Positions 6,759-13,495 of a stretch of DNA of 14,498 nt are shown here, in pieces. Both the position numbers and the translations under genes were made by a program. This stretch comes from Pseudomonadota bacterium. GTDB taxonomy: Bacteria; Pseudomonadota; Alphaproteobacteria; Acetobacterales; Acetobacteraceae. The notes below the pieces were generated by a model that made no database searches, was not told where the DNA came from, and saw nothing but the letters and a program-made list of their open reading frames with translations. The stretch covers positions 1 to 14,498 of the forward strand of contig JAJZVE010000041.1 in assembly GCA_021845835.1 (NCBI GenBank), written 5' to 3'. Within the stretch, counting starts at the first letter, position 1; every line of letters starts with the position of its first letter.

Positions 6759-7700
6759 ATGGAACTTGTCGTCTTCTCCCTGCTGAACGGCATACTGTAC
6801 GGCATGCTGCTGTTCCTGCTGGCGAGCGGGCTGACGCTGATCTTCAGCATGATGGGCGTGCTCAATTTCGCTCATGCCAGCTTCTACATGCTCGGCGCCT
6901 ATGTCGGGTTCCAGATCAGCCGGTGGCTGGGATACTGGCCGGCGCTGGTGCTTTCGCCCGTGATCGTCGGCGTGATCGGTGCCGGCATCGAACGCTTCGG
7001 GCTGCGTTACGTTCACCGCTCGGGACAGCTTGCCGAGCTGCTGTTCACGTTCGGCCTGGCGTTCCTGATCGAGGAAGGGGTGCAGATGATCTGGGGCCGG
7101 TCCTCGGTCGCGTTCGACGTCCCCGCAGACCTGGACTTCACCGCCTTCACGCTGTTCTCGACCAGGTATCCTGCCTTCCGGCTGTTCATCCTGCTGGTTT
7201 CGGTCGCGATCTTTCTCGCTCTGCTCCTTGTTCTTACGCGCACGCGGCTGGGTCTGATCGTTCAGGCGTCGCTGTCCCATCCCGGCATGGTCGCCATGCT
7301 CGGTCACAATGTTCCGCTCGTATTCATGATGGTTTTCGGTGCGGGGTGTGCGCTCGCGGCCGTTGCGGGGGTGATCGCCGGGCCGGTGCTGGTGACGCAA
7401 CCTTCCATGGCGGCTTCGCTCGGCTCGATTCTTTTCGTCGTGGTCGTGATCGGCGGGCTGGGCTCGTTGCCGGGCGCATTCGTGGCCTCGCTGCTCATCA
7501 GCTGCATCCAGACCTTCGCGGTGGTGATCAATGCCTCGGTGGCAGACCTTCTGGGTCTGGTCGGGATTTCGCAGGCGCCGGCCTTGCTGCGGGATCTTTG
7601 GGGCGTGACGATCGCCCAGGTGGGCCCTCTCGTTCCCTATCTGCTGCTCGTCCTCATTCTGCTGTTCAAGCCTTCGGGGCTGATCGGAAAGCGCGCGTGA
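6759..7700 (+). CDS. livH: LIV-type ABC transporter permease, LivH family
   Basis: Inner-membrane permease of 313 residues, nearly all hydrophobic segments with short loops. The family block NFAHASFYMLGAY is at residues 36-48, after a first membrane span. A polar loop (TRTRLGLIVQASLSHPGMV region), placed where the ATPase-contacting helix of LivH lies, precedes MLGHNV. VVVVIGGLGSLPGAF follows, and the protein ends in a short basic tail (GKRA). It forms the translocation pore with LivM. The ribosome site is weak. The stop overlaps the next gene's GTG (GTGA), which indicates translational coupling. The name gives the family, not the substrate: the importer need not carry branched-chain amino acids. 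Confidence 0.92.
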   Translation: MELVVFSLLNGILYGMLLFLLASGLTLIFSMMGVLNFAHASFYMLGAYVGFQISRWLGYWPALVLSPVIVGVIGAGIERFGLRYVHRSGQLAELLFTFGLAFLIEEGVQMIWGRSSVAFDVPADLDFTAFTLFSTRYPAFRLFILLVSVAIFLALLLVLTRTRLGLIVQASLSHPGMVAMLGHNVPLVFMMVFGAGCALAAVAGVIAGPVLVTQPSMAASLGSILFVVVVIGGLGSLPGAFVASLLISCIQTFAVVINASVADLLGLVGISQAPALLRDLWGVTIAQVGPLVPYLLLVLILLFKPSGLIGKRA

Positions 7701-9031
7701 CCGGCCAGCCGCAGATGGCAGCCGCGGCGGCCACCGCCGTCGCCCCTGGCGGTGCCGGGGGCGCGCGGTCCCGCTGGCGCGTCGGCACCCGGACGTCGCT
7801 GCTGTTCGCCGGCTTCGCAATGTTCCTGCTGCTGCTGCCGCTTGTGGTCCGCGGCGATACCGGAAGGAGTACGCTCTGCTTCATCGGCGTCATGGTGGTC
7901 TATGCTCTCTCCTTCAACGTGCTGCTCGGGCAGGCCGGGCTGCTCTCGCTCGGGCACGGCATGTTCTTCGGACTGGGCGGCTTCGCCACGGTTCACGCGA
8001 TCAACGTGCTGAGCGCGGCCGAACTGCCCGTGCCGCTGCCCGCGCTGCCGCTCGTCGGCGGGCTCGGCGGTCTCGTTTTTGGCGCGCTGTTCGGCATGGT
8101 GGCCACCCGACGCGACGGCATGGCGTTCGCGATGATCACGCTCGGGCTGGGGGAACTGGTGTCCGGCGCGACCACATTGCTGCCCTCCGTCTTCGGAGGA
8201 GAACAGGGAGTCGGCACGGACCGGACCAGCCTCGGACCATTTCTCGGCATCGGCTTCGCCCGGCAGGGCGAAGTGTACTACCTCATCGCCGGCTGGTGCT
8301 TCGTGACGGTCGTGGTGCTCTACGGCCTGACCCGGACGCCGTTCGGCCTGATATCCAGGAGCCTGCGGGAGAATCCCGGGCGAGTCGAGTTCCTGGGCTA
8401 CAGGCCGCAGACGATCCGCTTCCTCGCCTTTTGCACGGCGGCCTTTTTCGCCGGACTCGCCGGCGCTCTGGCGGCGGTCAACTTCGAGATCATGACGACC
8501 GGCAGCATCGGCGCGGTGCAGTCCACGATCGTGCTGCTGATGACGTACATCGGCGGCGTCGGCTTTTTCGTCGGGCCGATGATCGGTGCCGCGCTCATCA
8601 GCGTGATGCAGATCTGGCTGTCGGACATTACGCCGGCCTGGCAGATGTATTTCGGCCTGATGTTCATCGCCGTCGTGATGTTCATACCCGGCGGGCTGGC
8701 CGGCATGCTGTTCGCGGCGGCCCGCGCCGCGATGACGGGCGCGCTGTTCCGGTCCCTGCCGAGGCTGCTGGCCGCGCTCGCGGCGTCGCTCATCGCTGCC
8801 GTCGGATTGAGCGTGCTGATCGAACTCGGCTACCAGGCGGGCCTGAACGCCTCGCAGGGTCCGGTCCGCTGGTATTTCGGCCTGCCGCTGCGGACCGATG
8901 CGCCCTGGTTCTGGCTTGCCGGCGTCGTTCTTCTGATCGCCGGCGCGGCGGCGCTGCGCGTGGCCGGACCGGCCCTCACGCAGCGGCTGCGCAGCCCGGC
9001 ACCCGCGCATGGCACCGGCGGCCTCGCGTGA
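7697..9031 (+). CDS. livM: LIV-type ABC transporter permease, LivM family, with C-terminal membrane extension
   Basis: Second inner-membrane permease, 444 residues. The LivM hallmark GQAGLLSLGHGMFFGLGGF is at 78-96, the loop that likely contacts the ATPase is near 220-235 (RSLRENPGRVEFLGY), and TYIGGVG..VGP is near 283-294. The usual LivM end (FIPGGLAGML) is reached at about residue 338. About 100 further residues follow with two more likely membrane spans (near 356-376 and 404-424). I recall similar extensions in some LivM proteins but cannot check. The GTG at 7697 overlaps the livH stop and has GGAAAG five bases upstream; an ATG at 7715 is the alternative. The stop overlaps the possible livG GTG in the same GTGA manner. 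Confidence 0.9.
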   Translation: MTGQPQMAAAAATAVAPGGAGGARSRWRVGTRTSLLFAGFAMFLLLLPLVVRGDTGRSTLCFIGVMVVYALSFNVLLGQAGLLSLGHGMFFGLGGFATVHAINVLSAAELPVPLPALPLVGGLGGLVFGALFGMVATRRDGMAFAMITLGLGELVSGATTLLPSVFGGEQGVGTDRTSLGPFLGIGFARQGEVYYLIAGWCFVTVVVLYGLTRTPFGLISRSLRENPGRVEFLGYRPQTIRFLAFCTAAFFAGLAGALAAVNFEIMTTGSIGAVQSTIVLLMTYIGGVGFFVGPMIGAALISVMQIWLSDITPAWQMYFGLMFIAVVMFIPGGLAGMLFAAARAAMTGALFRSLPRLLAALAASLIAAVGLSVLIELGYQAGLNASQGPVRWYFGLPLRTDAPWFWLAGVVLLIAGAAALRVAGPALTQRLRSPAPAHGTGGLA

Positions 9032-9807
9032 CGCGGTCCATGCCGGCAGCGCTCAGTCTTGTCGATGTTCGCAAGTCCTTCGGCCCCACGCCGATCATCC
9101 GCGGCGTGACGCTGGACGTGCGAAGCGGCGAGCGCCATGCCCTCATCGGCCCCAACGGTGCCGGCAAATCGACCCTTTTCAACCTCATCAGCGGCCGCAT
9201 TCCGGTCACCTCCGGTTCGATCCTGCTGGGCGACCGGCGCATCGACGGACTGCGTCCGGCGCAAATCGCCCGGCGCGGCCTGTCGCGAAGCTTCCAGATC
9301 ACCAATATCTTCGCGCATCTGACGGTGATGGACAATCTGCGGACCGCGGTGATGTGGCGGCTCGGCTACCGCTATTCCATGTGGCGCCGGATTGCCAGGC
9401 TGGCCGATGTGAACGAACGCTGCGCCGAGGTGCTGCAGCAGATCGGGCTGGCGGCGCGCCGTGATCAGGAAGCGGCGGTCCTGACCTATGCCGAACAGCG
9501 GGCGCTGGAACTCGGCCTGGCCATCGCGGGCGGCGCGGACGTGCTGCTGCTCGATGAGCCGATGGCCGGAATGAGCCGCGCGGAAGCCGGCAACGCGCTG
9601 AACCTGCTCAAGCGCATTTCGGTGGGCAAGACGCTGCTGGTGATCGAGCACGACATGGGCGTCGTCTTCGATCTTGCTGACCGGATCTCGGTCCTGGTTT
9701 ACGGTGAGGTGATCGCCACGGGCACGCCGCAAGAAATCCGCCGCAACGCCGCGGTGCAGGAGGCGTATCTCGGCATGCAGCCGGACGAAGCGGAGACGCG
9801 GGCATGA
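9028..9807 (+). CDS. livG: LIV-type ABC transporter ATP-binding protein, LivG family
   Basis: Cytoplasmic ATPase subunit of 259 residues. The Walker A is intact (GPNGAGKST, 41-49), Gln90 forms the Q-loop, Walker B is LLLDEP (173-178) and His208 is the switch (VIEHDM). The signature is LTYAEQR (152-158), where LivG proteins usually have LS-x-G-[EQ]-Q: Ser is replaced by Thr and the conserved Gly by Ala. The C-terminal TGTPQEIRRN is typical. The GTG at 9028 is chosen because it overlaps the livM stop as GTGA, matching the livH-livM junction. An ATG at 9040 would shorten the protein by four residues. The stop overlaps the livF ATG. Confidence 0.9.
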   Translation: MTRSMPAALSLVDVRKSFGPTPIIRGVTLDVRSGERHALIGPNGAGKSTLFNLISGRIPVTSGSILLGDRRIDGLRPAQIARRGLSRSFQITNIFAHLTVMDNLRTAVMWRLGYRYSMWRRIARLADVNERCAEVLQQIGLAARRDQEAAVLTYAEQRALELGLAIAGGADVLLLDEPMAGMSRAEAGNALNLLKRISVGKTLLVIEHDMGVVFDLADRISVLVYGEVIATGTPQEIRRNAAVQEAYLGMQPDEAETRA

Positions 9808-10535
9808 ATGTCCGGGCCGCGGGCGCGGCGGCCGACCCGCTGCTTTCCGTGCGCGCCCTGCACGCATTCTACGACAAAAGCCATATTCTGCATGGCGTGA
9901 ATCTGGACGTCGGCGCGGGCGAGATCGTGAGCCTTCTGGGCCGTAACGGCGTCGGCCGTTCCACGACCCTCAAGGCGCTCATGGGCGATGTCGCGATCCG
10001 GGGATCCGTCCGTTTCAGGGGTCGCGAGATCGGCGGCATGAAGCCGCATCAGATTGCGCGGCTCGGACTCGGCTATGTGCCAGAGAGCCGTGATGTCTTC
10101 GCCTCGCTCACCGTCCGGCAGAATCTCATTCTGGGACAGAAGCGCGGGATGCCGTCGGCGCGCTGGTCGATGGAGGATATTTTCAGCCTGTTTCCACGGC
10201 TGCGCGAGCGGGCGGATACGCCGGCGGGCGTTCTTTCCGGCGGCGAACAGCAGATCCTGGCCATGTGTCGGACGTTGATCGGCGATCCGGAACTGATCAT
10301 GGTCGACGAACCGACCGAAGGTCTTGCGCCGAAGATGGTGGAGCTTGTCGCGGAACTGCTCGGCAGGATCGCTGAACGTGGGGCCTCAATCCTCCTGGTC
10401 GAACAGAGACTGGTCATCGCCCTCGACATCTCGCATCGCCTCTACGTCATGGGCCACGGCGAGATCGTGTTCGAAGGTACTCCGGCGGCGCTGCGGCGGG
10501 ATGCTGCCGTGCGCAAGGAATGGCTCGAAGTGTAG
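9804..10535 (+). CDS. livF: LIV-type ABC transporter ATP-binding protein, LivF family, Walker A Lys replaced by Arg
   Basis: Second ATPase subunit, 243 residues, starting at an ATGA overlap with livG. The Walker A reads GRNGVGRS (46-53), so Arg52 stands where the phosphate-binding Lys normally is (codon CGT). The other motifs are normal for LivF: YVPESRDVF, signature LSGGEQQ (144-150), Walker B LIMVDEP (164-170) and VEQ at the H-loop position (Gln201), where LivF proteins often have Gln. The frame is clean, so the Arg is not a sign of decay. Last gene of the operon; it ends 37 bases from a convergent gene. Confidence 0.91.
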   Translation: MNVRAAGAAADPLLSVRALHAFYDKSHILHGVNLDVGAGEIVSLLGRNGVGRSTTLKALMGDVAIRGSVRFRGREIGGMKPHQIARLGLGYVPESRDVFASLTVRQNLILGQKRGMPSARWSMEDIFSLFPRLRERADTPAGVLSGGEQQILAMCRTLIGDPELIMVDEPTEGLAPKMVELVAELLGRIAERGASILLVEQRLVIALDISHRLYVMGHGEIVFEGTPAALRRDAAVRKEWLEV

Positions 10536-10572
10536 TTCGCGCGAACGCGGGGCTGGCCGGCTGTGCGGCGCG
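10536..10572. other. Tail-to-tail junction between the LIV operon and the minus-strand cluster
   Basis: Only 37 bases separate the two stop codons. The gap opens with the perfect palindrome TTCGCGCGAA (10536-10545), directly after the livF stop. A small GCCG-N6-CGGC hairpin lies near 10556-10569. There is no T-run, so a standard bidirectional terminator is not evident. Confidence 0.4.
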
Positions 10573-12030
10573 CTATTCCCAGAACGGCGGCAGCCGGCGT
10601 ACCCGCTGCCACGCGCGCAGCGCCTTTACCCTGGCGCGCGGCAGCGAGGCGGCAACGAAGCCATGCACCACGCCGGCGGCATAACTGCGTTCCGTGTTGC
10701 CCAGCGCCGCCATCAGCGCCGCCGCCACCGTGCCGTCGTTCAGGTGCCCCAGCCGGTCCTGCAGCACGCTCACCCGCCGCACGAAGCGGCGCACCGGCCG
10801 CGGCGCATAGAGCGGGGCGAAGAACTCGGCGGCGTAGCGCAGCCGTTTCGCCTGGATGCGCAGCGCGTGCAGCGCCTCCGCCGGCAGGTCCGCCGGGTCG
10901 CCCTCCGGCTCCTGCACGCGCGCCAGCCGCCGCGCCAACGCGCGCGCGGCGAAATCTTCCAGCGGGCGCATCCGTGCCGCCGCCTGCGCATCGTCGGCCG
11001 GCGGCAGATCCTCCCACGGCCGCGTCGCCGCGATCCAGGCTAGGCGGATGCCGAGCCGGCGGAATTCCGCTCCGTGCAGGAAGGCGGACAGCGCGGCATA
11101 GCTGCCGGCGCGCTGGCGTGCCACCGCGTCCTGCAGCCGTGCGACGGCGCGTTCCTCCGGGAACGCTGCCGCGACGGCGCGGCCGGTGCCCTCGGCGAAC
11201 ACGTCCCAGTCGCGCGCCGGACCCAGACGGTGCGCCAGCGCCTTCAACTCCGGCTTCAGCGCCGCCAGCGCCGGGCAATCGACGGCCCGGCGGAACAGCG
11301 TCATGGCCGAGCGCAACCGCCGCAGCGCCACCCGCATCTGGTGCACCGGCTCCGTCCCGTCACCCGCGACGGCATGCGGGGCGAGCCGCAGCAGCGCCGC
11401 CAGTTGCCGCGCCAGCAGGACCGCAAAGGCGGCGCTGACGCTCTGTCCCGCCGCCAGCGCCGGCGGTGGCGGCGGCGGCACGGCGCGGCCGGCGACCGCC
11501 AGCGCCGCGGCGGCGAGCGTGTCGGCCGCGGCGGCCAGCCCCAGCGTCCCGGCGAGCGTGAGCGGCAGGGTCGGGTCGGTGACGCCGTGCAGCCGCACGC
11601 GGCAGACCGGATGCTCGCCGGCAACCGCGCGCAGCCGCCCTTCCAGCACGGTGATCGCGGCGGCCCCGGCGCCCGCCGCGTCGAGCGGCAGCGTGCGCAG
11701 CCGGCCGGCGCAGGCGGCGACCGGCAGCAGCGGCGCGGGCAGCGGGTGGCCGAGCGCCGCCGGCGACTCGCCCTCCGCGCGCACCGCCGGCGCGGTGGCG
11801 GCCGGCGCGGCGGCGAGGGCGGCGAGGCGCCAGTTGCGCACCCGGCCGATGCGGCGTTCGCAGAGCGCGAGGCCCGCAGCCGCCAGCCGGCCGTCCGGCG
11901 TGTCGTGCCAGACCAGGTCCACGGCGACGCTGCGCGCCCGCCCGGCGCGATGCGCCGCCAGCGCCGGCAGCCGGGCAAGGCGCGCGGCCTGGGCCGGCGG
12001 CAGGTCCAGGTCCAGCGTCGCCCCGGTCAT
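10573..12030 (-). CDS. CHAD domain protein with degenerate CYTH-like N-terminus
   Basis: Protein of 485 residues, very rich in Ala and Arg. Residues 1-184 look like a decayed CYTH (triphosphate tunnel) domain. The DTPDGRLAAAGLALCERR block (43-60) is preserved, but the catalytic E-x-E-x-K strand reads DLDLP (7-11), with no Lys and Asp for Glu. A six-proline linker (185-190) leads to a complete CHAD domain: VHQMRVALRRLR (229-240) in the first repeat, and LHALRIQAKRLRYAAEFF (387-404) and LQDRLGHLND in the second. CHAD is a helical basic fold that binds polyphosphate. Triphosphatase activity is unlikely; a polyphosphate-binding role is likelier. The ATG lies two bases after the stop of the upstream phosphatase gene, so the two are probably translated together. 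Confidence 0.88.
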   Translation of the reverse strand: MTGATLDLDLPPAQAARLARLPALAAHRAGRARSVAVDLVWHDTPDGRLAAAGLALCERRIGRVRNWRLAALAAAPAATAPAVRAEGESPAALGHPLPAPLLPVAACAGRLRTLPLDAAGAGAAAITVLEGRLRAVAGEHPVCRVRLHGVTDPTLPLTLAGTLGLAAAADTLAAAALAVAGRAVPPPPPPALAAGQSVSAAFAVLLARQLAALLRLAPHAVAGDGTEPVHQMRVALRRLRSAMTLFRRAVDCPALAALKPELKALAHRLGPARDWDVFAEGTGRAVAAAFPEERAVARLQDAVARQRAGSYAALSAFLHGAEFRRLGIRLAWIAATRPWEDLPPADDAQAAARMRPLEDFAARALARRLARVQEPEGDPADLPAEALHALRIQAKRLRYAAEFFAPLYAPRPVRRFVRRVSVLQDRLGHLNDGTVAAALMAALGNTERSYAAGVVHGFVAASLPRARVKALRAWQRVRRLPPFWE

Positions 12031-12032
12031 GC

Positions 12033-12593
12033 TCAGACCGGCAGCGGCAGGTCGCGGGGGCAGAGGAAGCGCACCAGCCGCCCGCCACCCGGCCCCAGCG
12101 TCCGCCACGGCCCCGGCACGGCGAACTCGGCCAGCGCGCCGGTGGGATAGCGGGCAGCGAGGCGGGCGGCGTCGCCTGGGTCGCGGGCGCTGCCCACCAG
12201 TTGCTGCGCGAGTTCATGCAGGCCGGGATTGTGGCCGACCAGCAGCACGCTGCGCACCGTCTCGGCGATGTTGTTGAGCACCCTGAACATCTGCGGCGCG
12301 GTCGCGAGGTAAAGCGCGTCCATCGGCTCGATGATCGGCGTCTCCGCGAACGGCAGCAGCGCCTCCAGCGTCTGCAGCGTGCGCCGCGCCGAGGACACCA
12401 GCACCACGTCCGGCGACAGATCGAGCGCGCGCATCGCCGCGCGCATGTCGGCCGCGGCGTCGCGGCCGCGGGCGTTGAGCGGGCGGCCGTGGTCGGACAG
12501 CCGCGGATCGTCCCATGACGACTTGGCGTGGCGGAGCAGCAGGAGTTGACGCACGGGGGAAAGCCTTCTTGGACGCGAAAGCGACTCTGCCAT
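12033..12593 (-). CDS. SixA-type histidine phosphatase family protein
   Basis: Histidine phosphatase of 186 residues. Visible motifs are the RHG-type active site LLLLRHAKSSW (nucleophile His22 in RHAK), SSARRTLQT (67-75, with a likely phosphate-binding Arg) and the second His in LLVGHNPGLHEL (His121). The RHAKSSW start and short length match SixA, which removes phosphate from phosphohistidine on signalling proteins; other phosphomonoester substrates are possible. The ATG at 12593 is used. A GTG at 12554 with AGAAGG nine bases upstream would begin directly at RQLLLLRHAK, as SixA proteins usually do, and may be the true start. It ends two bases before the CHAD gene start, which suggests a shared function. 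Confidence 0.9.
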   Translation of the reverse strand: MAESLSRPRRLSPVRQLLLLRHAKSSWDDPRLSDHGRPLNARGRDAAADMRAAMRALDLSPDVVLVSSARRTLQTLEALLPFAETPIIEPMDALYLATAPQMFRVLNNIAETVRSVLLVGHNPGLHELAQQLVGSARDPGDAARLAARYPTGALAEFAVPGPWRTLGPGGGRLVRFLCPRDLPLPV

Positions 12594-12721
12594 TGTTTGG
12601 TTGCCTTGTCCCGCCCGCAACCGAGGGCATTGTGTCGGATCGTTCATGTTGCAATGCACAACCGTCCGCGTTGGCCCGCCGTCGGGATTTGGTCGGTCGC
12701 GCATCCGCCTTTGTGCCGGCC
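12594..12721. other. Intergenic gap upstream of the SixA-type gene
   Basis: This 128-base gap between minus-strand genes is locally less G+C-rich (12640-12665). It may hold a promoter for the phosphatase-CHAD pair, but no -35/-10 pair stands out. In-frame ATG 12647 would extend the phosphatase, but the added residues look non-native. Confidence 0.3.
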
Positions 12722-13402
12722 TCATTCCTCCGTCGGCGGCAAATCGATCCAGGACAGATGCCCGCCCTTGCCGGCGCCGGTGTCGAGGAACACGGCGGTT
12801 CCTCCCGTCAGGCCCCGCAGCACGAAGGGCCGGCCGTCCTGGCTGCGCCGGTCGTGGCCGCAATAAACGGTCAGTCCGGCCGGAATGCGATCGACCCAGC
12901 GCAGGCTGCGCTCGGGAAACCCGTCGGGCTGCGTCCGCCCGGTGGTCTCGCCGTAGAGGGCGCGGGCGAGCGGCCCTTCCACCTTGCCCGGCAGCACGGG
13001 CGGCGGCGGCTCGGTCAGCATTGCGGTGTGGAAGCCGCCGTGAACGAAGAACCGGCCGCCCTGTCGCAGCCAAGCCGGGGCGCGCGGGATCTCCGCCTGC
13101 GCCCGCGCCGCCAGAATCGGATCGAGCTGCGCCAGCGTGGCCGCCAGTGCCGCGTCCACCCGCACCTGCCGCCCGGCCAGCGCGCGGGCGAGCTTGGCGT
13201 CGTGGTTGCCGAGCAGGAACACGCCGCGCCCGGCATCGACCAGCGCGAACATCTGCCGCAGCACCGCGGCGCTGTCGGAGCCGCCGTCCGCCAGGTCGCC
13301 GAGCTGCACGACGAAGCGGTCGGTCGCCACCGCGTGCGCGAAGCCGCGCGCGTCGCCGTGCACGTCGCCGACCACGCGCAACGCCGCCCCGCGCGGGATC
13401 AC
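12722..13402 (-). CDS. Metallophosphoesterase, PPP (serine/threonine phosphatase)-like
   Basis: Calcineurin-fold phosphoesterase of 226 residues. The motifs are in order: GDVHG (12-16), GDLADGG (35-41, a variant of GDxxDRG with Gly for Arg), GNHD (65-68), HGG (121-123) and GHD (182-184). These supply the two-metal ligands Asp13, His15, Asp36, Asn66, His121 and His183. The GDxHG..GDxxDxG..GNH[DE]..HGG order resembles the phage-lambda-type PPP phosphatases and ApaH more than nuclease-type relatives. Loss of the GDxxDRG Arg, which binds substrate phosphate in PPP enzymes, may alter specificity. The start is a GTG with no clear Shine-Dalgarno, but the fold's first strand begins at residue 8, so no later start is possible. 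The substrate is unknown. Confidence 0.85.
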   Translation of the reverse strand: MIPRGAALRVVGDVHGDARGFAHAVATDRFVVQLGDLADGGSDSAAVLRQMFALVDAGRGVFLLGNHDAKLARALAGRQVRVDAALAATLAQLDPILAARAQAEIPRAPAWLRQGGRFFVHGGFHTAMLTEPPPPVLPGKVEGPLARALYGETTGRTQPDGFPERSLRWVDRIPAGLTVYCGHDRRSQDGRPFVLRGLTGGTAVFLDTGAGKGGHLSWIDLPPTEE

Positions 13403-13495
13403 GCGCGCGCCGCGCCCGGCGCCGATGGGCCGGACGTGGGTTTGGCAAGAATGAACACCGGCATCGCCTTGATATACGTTGCCGTGATGGATTGC
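13403..13495. other. Intergenic gap upstream of the PPP-like gene
   Basis: A 93-base gap between pdeM and the PPP-like gene. It contains a small A+T-rich island at 13470-13495, unusual in this G+C-rich segment. TATATC on the minus strand (13476-13471) could serve as a -10, but no matching -35 is clear. Confidence 0.25.

Noticed and set aside
5393..6865. A 490-codon minus-strand frame opposite the binding protein and lactonase genes
   Set aside because: Antisense shadow of genes with intact catalytic motifs; low-complexity translation and no domain.
6686..7696. N-terminal extension of livM through livH, suggesting a fusion
   Set aside because: livH is intact in another frame, and the extension reads as non-conserved Arg-rich sequence.
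7637..9010. A 457-codon minus-strand frame opposite livM
   Set aside because: Its composition (Gln, His, Arg, Asp-rich) is what hydrophobic codons give when read in reverse. It has no motif.
10536..10572. Bidirectional terminator at the convergent junction
   Set aside because: Only a 10-base palindrome and a four-pair hairpin are present, without T-runs on either strand.
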